A stretch of 64,000 nucleotides of DNA, taken from contig NC_087076.1 in the NCBI RefSeq assembly GCF_026151205.1, positions 21,882,828 to 21,946,827 on the forward strand, written 5' to 3'. The notes under the pieces were generated by a model. That model saw only the letters and a program-made list of their open reading frames with translations, did no database searches and had not been told where the DNA came from. Origin of the DNA: Bolinopsis microptera (Eukaryota > Ctenophora > Tentaculata > Lobata > Bolinopsidae). Shown in pieces: positions 11,201-29,486 of this stretch (position 1 is the first letter of the stretch; each line of letters starts with the position of its first letter). The translations under genes and the position numbers were made by a program.

Positions 11201-12284
11201 TACCATACTGAAAATCAAAACAAAACTGCCAACGACCCAACAAGCAAATATTATTCACTGCATATTCGTGTGACCAGCTCATGACAGTATGGAAGACATG
11301 CTCATACTGTATATATCTGCAAATTTGCCTACATGCCCGCTGGGAAACAAGATCTCTGTTAAAAGCTGCATTTTGCTACACCCAGCACTCTGTTAAGATG
11401 GTTTATAGATGTTGCTATCCGTGGTCGGGCGATGGACCTTTGCTCTGACTTTTTATCACAGATGTAGGTTTTTACTAATTTAGCTTCGTGCTCAAGATAT
11501 TTATAAGCATTTGAAGTCAAAACAAATGTGTATCGTCTAACTACCAGCAGCAGCATCTATGAATCCTCGTTGATTTAGATCATAAGCAGCTCTTCCTTTT
11601 CTGATATGTTGAATGATTTTTGCTTAAAAGCTGTACGATTTCACGTATTTATCGTTAAGACAGTGTGAGCAGCTAATTTACCATAATACATGTTCCTTGT
11701 GACTCAATATATACTTGATTTCTCGTGTTAAACTTAATTATTCGGATATGCTAGACTATCTCACCTGGCAGAATAATCATTTCAAAGCCCAACCCTTTCA
11801 GGGCCCGAAGGAGCTAACCTCTTCATCTACCATCTGCCTCAAGAGTTTACCGATTCAGACCTGTTTCAAACATTTGGTCCGTTTGGTAATGTCATCTCCG
11901 CTAAAGTCTTTGTCGACAAAGTCACCAATCTTAGCAAATGCTTTGGTAAGTGACAACAATTCCATTTTAATAATACCAATCCGACCTGATTGGGTGACGG
12001 CTGTCGCGTGTCAGAAAACCATATGGCTCACCAAATATTTTGAAAAAGATCATCAAAGATTACTAAAAAATAATTCATTATCAACACTTTTTACTCTTCA
12101 TCTATAAATCTTAGCTATTGCTTTAAAATTTTAATATTAAATAACAAATCTTACAGGGTTTGTGAGTTATGACAACGCCATATCAGCCCAAGCTGCCATC
12201 AACGCTATGAATGGCTTTCAGATCGGAATGAAACGACTCAAAGTTCAGCTGAAGAGAGCGAAGGACACAAGCAAGCCCTACTAG
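5149..12284 (+). CDS. CELF: CELF/Bruno-like RNA-binding protein (3' part of gene, 7 exons)
   Basis: Gene-level entry. Exons: 5149-5228, 5508-5651, 6052-6130, 8735-8866, 9188-10099, 11802-11945 and 12157-12284 (stop TAG). All introns are GT-AG and the exon phases join. The product runs from the second half of RRM2 ([19 protein letters not shown], then [17 protein letters not shown]) through a long linker to a complete RRM3 ([32 protein letters not shown]) and the family C-terminus [22 protein letters not shown] proteins bind GU-rich RNA and control splicing, translation and mRNA decay. RRM1 and the start of RRM2 are missing, so the 5' exons lie upstream. The linker is odd: it holds Ala-Gly-Leu-Ser repeats in an unusually long exon. 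Family assignment is very secure; the exact CELF paralogue is not. Confidence 0.95.
5508..5651 (+). CDS. CELF: CELF exon: end of RRM2 and start of linker
   Basis: Acceptor attccag and donor gtacgt. It encodes [17 protein letters not shown], the hallmark last strand of RRM2 in CELF proteins, followed by linker sequence ending YAMYQQ. The exon is in phase 0 with both neighbours. Confidence 0.93.
6052..6130 (+). CDS. CELF: CELF exon: glutamine-containing linker
   Basis: Acceptor aattacag and donor gtaagt. It encodes [17 protein letters not shown] and ends AIP plus one base of a split Glu codon. Similar Q-rich segments follow RRM2 in CELF1/2-type proteins. Confidence 0.88.
6648..7661. repeat. 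39-bp minisatellite, 26 apparently identical units
   Basis: The unit begins atgtccgttacacccccgtt and ends agaccagtacttc; 1014 bp is exactly 26 x 39. I saw no substitution between units. Since 39 is a multiple of 3 and the unit lacks stops, it is open on both strands (13-residue peptide repeats). A partial unit follows after a gtattc interruption. It lies inside a CELF intron, so the translations are very unlikely to be real proteins. Confidence 0.96.
8391..8550. repeat. 16-bp tandem repeat, ten units
   Basis: Unit acttgtaaccatggta, each with the palindrome ACCATGGT. It is intronic in the CELF gene. Since 16 is not a multiple of 3, several frames appear open as artefacts. Confidence 0.94.
8735..8866 (+). 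CDS. CELF: CELF exon: linker
   Basis: Acceptor atatttcag and donor gtacgt. It encodes [20 protein letters not shown] and continues to ASRVPQKE, matching the Ala/Gly/Met-rich linker style of CELF proteins. Split codons at both ends agree with the neighbouring exons. Confidence 0.9.
9188..10099 (+). CDS. CELF: CELF exon: long linker with Ala-Gly-Leu-Ser repeats
   Basis: Acceptor gacttcag and donor gtatct. The 912-bp exon encodes about 304 residues: a Pro/Ser/Thr-rich start ([17 protein letters not shown]), then a Tyr/Gly/Ser/Ala-rich region with tandem AGLAS-type pentapeptides (about 9526-9690, from DNA repeats such as tcagccggattag), then Ala/Leu/Gly-rich sequence ending YKGTES plus one base. 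The region is low in complexity, predicted disordered, and could promote self-association. The open frame extends upstream to 9121, but the acceptor and the phase match fix the exon start. Confidence 0.92.
10100..11801 (+). other. CELF intron
   Basis: GT-AG intron of 1702 bp before the RRM3 exon. I saw no exon or RNA gene in it. Confidence 0.8.
11802..11945 (+). CDS. CELF: CELF exon: first half of RRM3
   Basis: Acceptor ccctttcag and donor gtaagt. It encodes [20 protein letters not shown] (RNP2 is LFIYHL) and ends TNLSKCF plus one base. It is nearly the same as RRM3 of other animal CELF proteins. Confidence 0.96.
12157..12284 (+). CDS. CELF: CELF last exon: second half of RRM3 and C-terminus
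   Basis: Acceptor atcttacag. It encodes [18 protein letters not shown] (RNP1 is GFVSY) and ends [11 protein letters not shown] before TAG at 12282-12284. Animal CELF proteins end in a very similar peptide. Confidence 0.97.
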
Positions 12285-13309
12285 ACATGAAAGTCAGATA
12301 ATCCCTTTACAGTATGATGATGAATAGCTGCAGCAAGTGATGAGCTTGCCCAGGGACTTGCGCTGTTGAGCCGCGTGTGATCTGTAGCACGTGTTGTGTG
12401 ACGTCACGTGTTGTGTGACGTCACGTGACGCGCAGTAAGCGACGTCACGTGAGAATGAGCACGTAATGACGCGGCTAGATAGTAGGACTACAACAGATTT
12501 ATTTTTGTAGCCCCAAACGCAATAAGAAACTTGCGAAGACTATGTGGATAAATCTCATGATGATAATTATATGATCTTAAAATTTAATTCAGAAGTGATT
12601 AGATTTAAACGATAATAATTATATATTATATAGGCTCTCATAAGATTTTTAGATTATGATATGCAATTTTATGATACATTTATCGAATTGAAATTTTTAA
12701 AAGCTTTTCAAGCGTGTGTATGCGTAACTCTCGTGTCGAGTTATGTTCGGTATTCCATGTTAAGATTATTTTTCAATGGTAAATCTTGTAAATAGCGAAA
12801 AGTATATTATAAAAAGTGAGATTTTTAAGGTTTCTTATTATGCTAGTGAATTGTTTATTGATATTGTTTACTGAATCAGTCTCTTAGGAGCCATTAGATT
12901 TATTAGGGAACGTGTCGTAGAATGTTTTACCGCAAAATTTCACATTGCTCCTCTACGTTTATTTCCACCGTTCATTCACTCTCGCTCAAGATAAGGACCT
13001 TGTTTGTTTACAGTAACTTAAGCTTCATACATACTCACCGAGCCCTCTTAAAGATTTTTGTTTCAAGTACGTCAATGATAAGAAGTTAACATATTTGAGA
13101 CCGTTATGATATATTTATTAGTTTAAGAAGGAAGCAAGTAATATAATTTCACGGATCCGCCACCCGTTTCCATTGCAAGAAACTTAATATTTTGTTCCCA
13201 CAGTATTTGTCACGAGAATTCTCTCTTGCAATAACCGGGTGGCAGGTTGCAACTGTTGAGTATATGATAAGCTTCTCAATGAGATATGAGCCATTTCCAC
13301 GAGAATAAA
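12285..13309 (+). other. Probable CELF 3' UTR
   Basis: AU-rich sequence after the stop, with AATAAA at 13304-13309 as a candidate polyadenylation signal. The first 190 bases hold a cluster of TGACGTCA and CACGTG palindromes (12385-12460). The extent is inferred, not measured. Confidence 0.5.
12385..12460. promoter_or_regulatory. Cluster of CRE-like and E-box palindromes
   Basis: Several overlapping TGACGTCA and CACGTG motifs, in part as tandem copies of tgtgacgtcacgtg. A similar cluster lies in the CELF intron at about 8890-8935. These match CREB/ATF and bHLH-type site shapes, but they may equally be a simple repeat. Confidence 0.4.
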
Positions 13310-13683
13310 ATGTTTATAACTTAACGGCGGTTTTTATTTATAATATTTATTAAACTAGAGTAACTTGTACGCAGAATTTTATCGTCAGGGCACATTTTTT
13401 CATTAGGTTAAATTTTTATAATACATCATTAGGCGGAAACTTCTCGGTATCTGAATCCTAATTGAATAACTGATCGCAGTTAATAACTGTATCAGTATTC
13501 TTCCTGTTTAACCGAGGTAATGATACTAGGAACCTCTCTAATTTTTAATCATCCTAACAATCGTTGCCCTGACGATAAACTCCAAGTTACATTGGGTTGT
13601 GTCCTGTATCGAGATTGTGAGGTGAACTTTTTATCTTTCTTGTCCAGAGTATATCATGCGGAGATCTTTTCAGTGTGAGATGC

Positions 13684-14558
13684 GTGATCAGGTGATTACA
13701 TTATGTGTGACCAGGTGATTACATTATGTGTGATCATGAGATTACATTATGTGTGACCATGTGATTACATTATGTGTGATCATGAGATTACATTATGTGT
13801 GATCAGGTGATTACATTATGTGTGATCATGTGATTACATTATATGTGATCAGGTGATTACATTATGTGTGATCATGAGATTACATTATGTGTGACCATGT
13901 GATTACATTATGTGTGATCATGAGATTACATTATGTGTGATCAGGTGATTACATTATGTGTGATCAGGTGATTACATTATGTGTGATCATGTGATTACGT
14001 TATGTGTGATCAGGTGATTACATTATGTGTGATCAGGTGATTACATTATGTGTGATCAGGTGATTACATTATGTGTGATCATGTGATTACATTCTGTGTG
14101 ATCATGTGATTACATATTGTGTGATCATGTGATTACATTCTGTGTGATCATGTGATTACATTCTGTGTGATCAGGTGATTACATTATGTGTGATCAGGTG
14201 ATTACATTCTGTGTGATCATGTGATTACATTCTGTGTGATCATGTGATTACATTCTGTGTGATCATGTGATTACATTCTGTGTGATCATGTGATTACATT
14301 TTGTGTGATCATGTGATTACATTCTGTGTGATCAGGTAATTACATTCTGTGTGATCATGTGATTACATTCTGTGTGATCATGTGATTACATTCTGTGTGA
14401 TCAGGTGATTACATTATGTGTGATCATGTGATTACATTATGTGTGACCATGTGATTACATTATGTGTGATTACATTATGTGTGATCATGTGATTACATTA
14501 TGTGTGATCAGGTGATTACATTATGTGTGATCAGGTGATTACATTATGTCTGATCATG
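13684..14558. repeat. 21-bp minisatellite, about 41 units
   Basis: Unit close to gtgatcaggtgattacattat. Variants gtgatcatg, gtgaccatg and attctgtg are interspersed, with runs of the same variant suggesting expansion in blocks. One unit is shortened near 14468. Most units contain the palindrome TGATCA. Confidence 0.95.
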
Positions 14559-14591
14559 TTATCACGCTCTTCTTCCCCTGACCGCGTTAAA

Positions 14592-14704
14592 GGTCGCGAC
14601 TAAAAGATTTTCAGTTGGATCGTATGTAAATTTAGTCTTATAACTGTAAGGCATGATTGTCATGCGATCCGTGAAAACGTACTTCCAATCTTTTAGCCGC
14701 AACC
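14592..14704. repeat. Fold-back (MITE-like) inverted repeat
   Basis: The ends ggtcgcgactaaaagatt and aatcttttagccgcaacc are inverted copies with two mismatches, and inner blocks (ggatcgtatg / catgcgatcc) also pair. The 113-bp unit could fold into one long imperfect hairpin. No clear target-site duplication was seen. It directly follows the 21-bp minisatellite. Confidence 0.6.
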
Positions 14705-17318
14705 GACAGTTCTGATCGTTGATCACACTCGCCTATGAGTTGCGTGCTTCCTACCCTGATTACAACCAACTTGATCTAAAAAACCAGACCTGCTTTATAA
14801 CTAGACATAAGCTAGTTGCTGTATAGACATCATTTTGTAATAGCGTAACGTCAATTGCATTACAATCATGTAAACGAATAGACAAATATTTGAACACCTT
14901 CGTGGGCATTATTATTGAACTTAACACAAATCCGTTAAGGCATAAAGGACCAAATCCTAAATGCTGAAACTGTTGAATAATTTGGCTGATAAAATTTAGT
15001 TCCGTCACGTTTTTGGTTGTGATCAGGTGATAGAACCCTCAACTTATTAGCGATCAACTGTTGTTAACAGAATAAATTATTCTAAGATTGTTCCGCTTCA
15101 GAAATCATCCCAAAACTCTTAGATTTGTTAAATTGTGGCAGTCAAAATTAATATTTCAGTAATTTTTGCCAATACGTTATCTTTGAAAGAATTGTCATGT
15201 TTTCCAGCAGGCATTTAAAAGTTCTGTGGATCATATTATCTAATGAGACTCGTGTCTCTTCTGACGAGACTCGTGTCTCTTCTGACGAGACCCTTGTCAA
15301 TGTTTCCTTGTCCGCTAAGTGTCAGCTGAGTTCATGTCAAATTTTCTGCTATCGCCGCCCAATAACAAAGTGCGATACCAGTTTCCAGCTTGAGTTACAG
15401 CCAGGGGAATGTCTTTATTTCCTCACGATTCAACCAAATATCTCTGACTAACCGGTACTGACAATGTTTATTGAGGGGCGCAGATAGCACGCTATATTTA
15501 AACCGGGGTGTGTGGATGTGTTTCATGTAATTTTAAAACTGTGATCGTTGCTATAGTGACCGTGTTCTGTCGTGGGGGTACTACGTGTAGTGTGGCGTGT
15601 TGACCTATTTAACTGAGCTTTATTGTTTTATCTTGGAATACACTTTCTTAACACTGATGATGATGATATAAACTTCACTAAACATAATATACATTGTTGT
15701 ATGAGCCTGGGTAAAATGCCATGATTTGTTTATATTTTTGAAAATACTTCTAGATAGATGTGCTAGATTGGTGGACTGAGTCTGCCACTTGGTAAATATT
15801 TGGTAGTTTAAATGAGTAATATATGATATTGAGGCTTGGAATTATGTGCATATTGTATATGTGCAGACCTTTATGTGTTTAGCAGACTAAAATCTACGTG
15901 ATTTTCACTTCTCTCCAGAAAAGAGGTCCAGAATTGAGTTCCACAAAAAACACTTCTCACAAGTCCAGTTGTTTCTTCAACTTTTCCAGTCACCTGACAG
16001 CGCTATTAAATTAACTCTTCTATAACTTTTGGTGAGCTCATTTCTGGACGTCCAAAAATGTTTCCTAAATCAGGCGAAAATGTAATACCAGGGATAAAAT
16101 TACTCAGATAAGGAGCTAGATAAGCCACGTGGCACTATGTACAATGCATGACTCGCAAGTGATAACTTGATAAATATATAACTTGATAAAGGAGTCATTT
16201 GATCTGGACCTGTCAGTTGAAATACCACAATTATTACCCTCAAAACAGTACTGGCAGTATCGGAAGTACCACAGACAGGGCACCCTGTAATGTCAGAATG
16301 GGAGGAGGAACTTTCAATTTTCATATCTCTGTGGAGATAACAAGGAGGTCGGTGTTGATTACAGGAAAAGTTGGTCTTGAGTTTCCATGAAAGCTGCAGA
16401 TTGTGTCCATGGAATGTGCTCCTTATCAGACTTGCTTGTGGCTAGGCTGGTGCTTTTAGATTTTTAGGCGTACTACTTAAAATTAAATGTGGCGATTGCA
16501 AACCCAATTGTTGACGTCTCTACAGCAGCCTTCCAAACTATGAACTAGATTTGTGAAAGCATCCCTCGAATGTTAATGATAGCCTGAGTTTATAAGCAAT
16601 AACTATAAGTATTTAAAAATACTCACAATTTGAAAAATGGGTAGATTCTAAAAGCCAATAAAGTTAATCACAGATAGTTTTAGTATAAAATAGACACTTT
16701 CCCCAACAATGATTCATCTCCTCCAAGTGCAATTGTAAATATCAGTAAATAGCGTGACACCAATTATCATTTGTATTTACTGTTATAACCTTGGTCTGGC
16801 AGTTACTGTCTGTCGCAATGGTCAATAATTATGGTTAAATTGATTCTTACAGTTCTTAATAAATATATGTCCTGGTCGAACTTTCCTTATTTTCATCAAA
16901 ATGAATAGTACTAGTAGAACTGCAACGATGGTTCATGATCGTTGTTTTTCGTCAAAACTTTTACTAAGATGGGCACGTATATGGCATGGTATTAAAATTT
17001 AAAATATAAAGACTCGCTCGATATAAAAACGACGTTACGTCCGCAGTCCGTGGTTAAATTGTTTCCGTCAGAACCCATATCAGAATGACAACATATAATA
17101 TTAATTGATTCATGATTATGCTTATCTTCATCGCGAGTTAAATGGAGAACTCAGACAAGTGATTAAAAACAAATTACTGCAGAAAGCGGTTAAGTTTAAC
17201 CGGAGCTCAGGACTCCGATCAACTAATACTATGACAATTTATGGTTCTTATGACTTTTATTTATTTTGACGGGAAAAGTCTAACGTCTCTTTCCATTGAA
17301 AAGCACGTTTCAGATTGA
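14705..17318. other. Non-coding stretch, nothing recognised
   Basis: Only short chance open frames. A tripled tctgacgagactcgtg-type motif is present near 15243-15295. Confidence 0.55.
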
Positions 17319-25007
<7,689 letters not shown>

Positions 25008-25049
25008 CTGTGGGAACTTGAGGGGAGAGTTTAGATCTTAATGACACAA

Positions 25050-25260
25050 AGTTTAGAGTTTAGAGTTTAGAGTTTAGAGTCTAATGATAAAAAGTTTAGA
25101 GTTTAGAGTTTAGAGTTTAGAGTTTAGAGTTTAGAGTCTAATGATAAAAGTTTAGAGTTTAGAGTTTAGAGTTTAGAGTTTAGAGTTTAGAGTCTAATGA
25201 TAAAAAGTTTAGAGTTTAGAGTTTAGAGTTTAATGATAAAAAGTTTAGAGTTTCTAGAAA
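25050..25260. repeat. 7-bp tandem repeat in a higher-order pattern
   Basis: Runs of 3-6 units of gtttaga are separated four times by a 'gtctaatgataaaa'-type spacer, giving a two-level repeat. Confidence 0.9.
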
Positions 25261-27183
25261 GTTTAGAACTTAATGATAGAAAGTCCAGGGAGTATAGAGA
25301 TTAGGTGATAGTTAATATATGAAAGACGGACATCGGGACAATTTGTATCGGCACTCTCAGACCTTACACATCTTATCTTTAATACCGGGAGGGCAAAGCT
25401 ATTACATAGTGTCCAATATTCAATTGCTTCGTAAATAATTCATAATTATTCATAGTATTAGTTACTTCATAAATATTCAATTGCTTCGTTATCATTGAGG
25501 AGATTAGTGAGGATAACCGTTAGATTGTGTACCTCTACCTACCTACCGTCCCTCGTGTTACAGCGTACAGTTTCTTACACCAGAAACATGGTTAATATTG
25601 CTGTTCCCAACATTTATCAGTATTATATCTCATTTTATAAATACTGGTTTGTTCTTCAGTGACTTTTGGCTACAATTACTATCAGGTGAAATTATTTGCG
25701 TATACAGAAGTACTTTGATCATCGATTGTTTTAGACTAACTCAACAGGCATTCTCGCTACCTTCACAGTTCGCAAACAAGGCGGCTGGATTGGATAATTT
25801 GCTGACTCTAAGCTATTCACTGTAATTGTACAGAAAATTGTAAGGAAGGAGGTCACACCACTGTTAGAATACTCATGTTTTCAACTGTCCCAAATTATAA
25901 AGTATCACACTACTGATGTGTGAGAGAGCTGGTCCAGTAACTCAGTGAGAAAGTACAGCTTTAGTATCACGTACAATACCTACAGCTTTAGTATCACGTA
26001 CAATACCTGATAAAAACCTCTCGTTCCAAGTTAGTTATCATCAGTAGTCTAATGTGATGATCGTGCATTATTTGATTTGATAATTGTTTTAACCTACTAA
26101 GCCTCAGGGGCACACCATGGCTGTTTTTTTAACCAGCCAAACCAACAATCTCCTACAATACCCCTCAGAACACTGCATTTCCTTACATCTCGTTAAATAA
26201 TCCTTACATTACCTCTAACATGACGCTCAACTAATCGTCTGTGATTATCTCCATGCTCGAATCAATCACATCACCCGTACATCTACCCGTACATCTACCC
26301 GTACTTCTAACTGTACATCTACCGCTTAGTTCTTCCTGCTTCAGCTCCAGATGTCACATTCTAAACTGTAATTACACTTTCAATCATATGATTACCGCAC
26401 TTCACGGACATGGTTTTCTTATAAGTTGTTTTACGTGCCTCATTAAGCTTGTATTTTAAAACTTGTCCTTGTACTGCATTTAATATTTTACTGCTCCAAA
26501 GCTTTGCTGATAAAGTGCTCCATGGTGGTGAAATAATTCGCAAAGATTCTCTCTTTACCAGGTAAGAACACTAGAACAGTTAATGCTGAGAATGGTAATC
26601 CCACGTGGGTGATAATAAGCGTCACCATCTGACTATCATGATCTAACGCGCTATTATATCATCTGATATATAGATTCTCAGTGGCTGTAAGCAAGGTATC
26701 ATGGGTTATAAATATTCTGATCAAGGTACCAGGTGGTCAAATGCAAATCCGTTTAATTCAACTGTAGAGGAGCCTGTTGAAGCGGATGGTTGATTTAGTG
26801 ACATGCATGAAGTGTCTCATTGATAGATAACTTTTCTATGTCAGATATTGTCAAGTTGGATGTATCAATTATTACAGTTACCAGGCTTTTTTATCACATT
26901 TATAAATGGGGATTTTGGTGGGGAGGTAGTCACGTGTTCACTGTTCAGCATGGTTCAGAGAAATTGCCGAGCTATGAATAATAACAATGTTCACATAGGG
27001 CCAAATACACAATCAGGAGAGTAAACAAACGATGTTGATATGCGTCTGCTCGCTGCTCCTGCTCGTGATTGGACGGATCAATTGACATAGCACCTCGGTC
27101 CTCGATTACTATTGGTCGGTCGGGATGGGGCCCTTCAGACTATAATTCAGTTGTTATTATGATTGTTTCGTGGTGTTGGTTAC
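25261..27183. other. Intergenic or intronic, nothing recognised
   Basis: It contains a 27-bp duplication (acagctttagtatcacgtac..., about 25957-26008) and a tripled cccgtacatcta motif (about 26275-26305). No exon is supported. Confidence 0.5.
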
Positions 27184-27237
27184 CTGCTTTGTGTTTCTTT
27201 TGACTTTGCTATCGTAATTCGTACTCTGGTCGTCACT
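27184..27237 (-). CDS. Candidate upstream exon of unrecognised gene
   Basis: Acceptor tattgcaag and donor gtaacc frame 18 open codons (SDDQSTNYDSKVKRNTKQ) in phase 0 on both sides, which fits the downstream exons. It is short, so it could be chance. Confidence 0.35.
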
Positions 27238-28155
27238 CTTGCAATAAACGTATTGCAACATATCGATCTATACGTCATCCCAGCAATAATCTACACAACC
27301 TTGATCAGCCTTATTACTTATGCTCACGACTGACTACCGTCCTTTTACCCATTAATTCCCAGCGGTTATATAATATGCAGCCTCAAGATGGTACGTCCAA
27401 CATCCTTGCTTATCTTTTGCTATTTCTAATCCGACTGTAGTTCTCTATTCATTCTTATTGATTGGTAACGTTTCAGAGCTGCCCGTTTTTGTGAACTCTA
27501 ACAAAAAGGTGGTAATCCAATCTTGTGATATTTCAGAGTTGTTAATCAGTGGCTATAACATCTGCCGGACTCGCTCACTAAGACTTCTAATAAGCGGTGG
27601 CAAATGGTGACTGCCTTATTGTTCTCTTTAAAATCTTTAATCTGTACTACTCGCTGTTTAGTGTATAATTTAAAAAGCTTCTGCGGTCTTAGTTTGTAGC
27701 CTTTGTAGGTTATAATGACAGCTATGTCTGAGAAGTGGGATATCTTACTGAATAGTAATGCCCCAAAGTTAGATTTTCCACGTGAGAGACATAAGTCAAA
27801 TCTGATTACATAAGTGAGGGACAACTTTAAATCGATTCTACGAGCAAAAATACGTTAAGTAAAGTAAGTTAAAGTTCTAGCGTAAAGCGTTTCGAGTGGA
27901 TATACTGCGATGCGCTCTATTATTATTATCAGAGAGTTTCAACCACCAATTCTAATTCCTTCTCCTGTAGTTTTTGGCGAAGGGTTGGTGTCAGAATCAG
28001 GATGATTTATTATATATTCGGTCCAGGCCTCAGCCTAATAATCTATTGTCGAAGTTTTAACTGATATTAACCAGGTGTTCATAAAATAAGCTGTTTCTTA
28101 AAATCTGGTCAAAGAAGCCGCCGCCTATATAGAGTATAAAATATAGACTTTGTAC

Positions 28156-28194
28156 CTCAATCTTATGTTCTTCAGCCAGACAACATACAATTAC
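28156..28194 (-). CDS. Weak candidate exon of unrecognised gene
   Basis: Thirteen open codons (VIVCCLAEEHKIE) between an acceptor ttaacag and a donor gtacaa, phase 0. Very short, and close to the divergently oriented GPCR start. Confidence 0.2.
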
Positions 28195-28310
28195 CTGTTA
28201 AAATCACTAGTAGTAGTACAACATAATATCGGAATCTAATGAAAAGTTCACTGGTTCATAGTAATTGACACATTGTAGGATTTTAAAATAAATTAATCTG
28301 ACAGGTAAGC

Positions 28311-29486
28311 ATGGTAACTAACACTACAGATCCTGTGTCCAACTATCTGCAACCACCCTCCCCTCAAGCAGATACTATCCTCCTATTCATCTACTTTCTT
28401 AACCTCATAATTGGACTGCCAGGTAACTTGCTTCTAATTCGTTCCTATTTACATTTTCTAAATGGGGAGGGGGCGCTAAAATGGGGGGCCGGGAGGGCTA
28501 AAATGGGGGCGCTATGGGCGTCTCTTACATCGTTGCTTTGCGTTGATGAGAGATTATCTATTTAGTTTTTACTTTCCTCTTCCCCAGGTAACTTGTTGGC
28601 TCTCTGCTACTTCACCACACAACCTGCTGACGTCCCTACCTTGCTCTACAGACTAATCTCCATGACAGACATCTGTATCCTCCTCAACAGTATTCCCACC
28701 TGTACCAGTCTACTTCACCACAGAGACACCATCATCTTTACAGTCCCGGGTATGTGCACCTTTCTTGGAATGTTCCAGACAATTCTCCCTGCTTTCTCGG
28801 TTGCTATAGTAACCGTCCTGTGTCTCACTCGGACTGTGCAGCTCTTCTTTCTAGTTCGCAAGCCCAATAAATTAGCCATATTTGCTGTTCTGACGGTGTA
28901 TCTGGCGTATCTGATCATCTCTGAAGCTGTGCCTGTGTTTTGTGGAACTTTCAAGTTTATTTATACTAAACAAGAAGTTTATTGCTGGGACATACCGGCC
29001 CACTCTGGTCCTGAAGCCAGAACAGCAAAGTATATCGAGATAGCCATGGACTGGATATCATTCTCCATTCCTGTCATTCCCATTATAACTTGCTGCGTTG
29101 TCTCCACCACTAAAATCTGGCTAAGCAGGAGGATATGTGCCTCCAACAAGGACCTAAAATCTCGGGCAACAATAACAATCATGATATTCACAGCCGCCTA
29201 CATAGTCTTCAACATTCCAATCTTCATTGTTCAGCTGCTAAGAGTCTTGCTGTTTGCTCACAATGAGGACTATCCAGGACGGTACTTCAGCAACTACTTC
29301 ATGTATCAGTACGGTTGGAACCTTGCCAAGATGCTGCTTCCAACAGTGAACTCAGCTGTCAATCCTATAATTTATTTCACCAGGATGTTTAAATTCAGGA
29401 GGTGGATGTTGGGGTTGCTTGAAAGAAGGGTCTTACAATCAGAATGTACTAATATTGATCCGGTGATAACAGTTTCCCGTTTGTAA
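28311..29486 (+). CDS. Rhodopsin-like orphan GPCR (two exons, 336 aa)
   Basis: Exons 28311-28422 and 28588-29486 (TAA), joined inside a Gly codon. Seven-transmembrane receptor of the plasma membrane. The N-terminus has a glycosylation site (NTT, residues 4-6). TM1 carries GLPGNLLALCYF with the conserved Asn. A Cys before TM3 (GMCTFLG) can pair with one in loop 2 (VYCWDIP). TM7 has NPIIY within NSAVNPIIYFTRMFKFRRW, followed by a basic helix-8 segment and a short tail. Unusual points: the DRY position at the end of TM3 reads LTRT, and TM6 lacks CWxP, reading AAYIVFNIP. The ligand is unknown; family membership is clear, the subfamily is not. A strong donor-like site (acag/gtaagc) lies just before the ATG and could mark an alternative 5' exon. 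Confidence 0.85.
28423..28587 (+). other. 165-bp GPCR intron flanked by a 12-bp direct repeat
   Basis: Both splice junctions lie within the same sequence, ccaggtaacttg (28419-28430 and 28584-28595). The intron contains G-rich repeats of 'gctaaaatggggg'. If retained, it leads to a TAG at 28563-28565. Confidence 0.85.

Noticed and set aside
13684-14558. CRISPR-like array
   Set aside because: Units are contiguous with no unique spacers; this is a minisatellite in eukaryotic DNA.
25050-25260. Interstitial telomere sequence
   Set aside because: The unit gtttaga is not a known animal telomere repeat (TTAGGG) and is broken by regular spacers.
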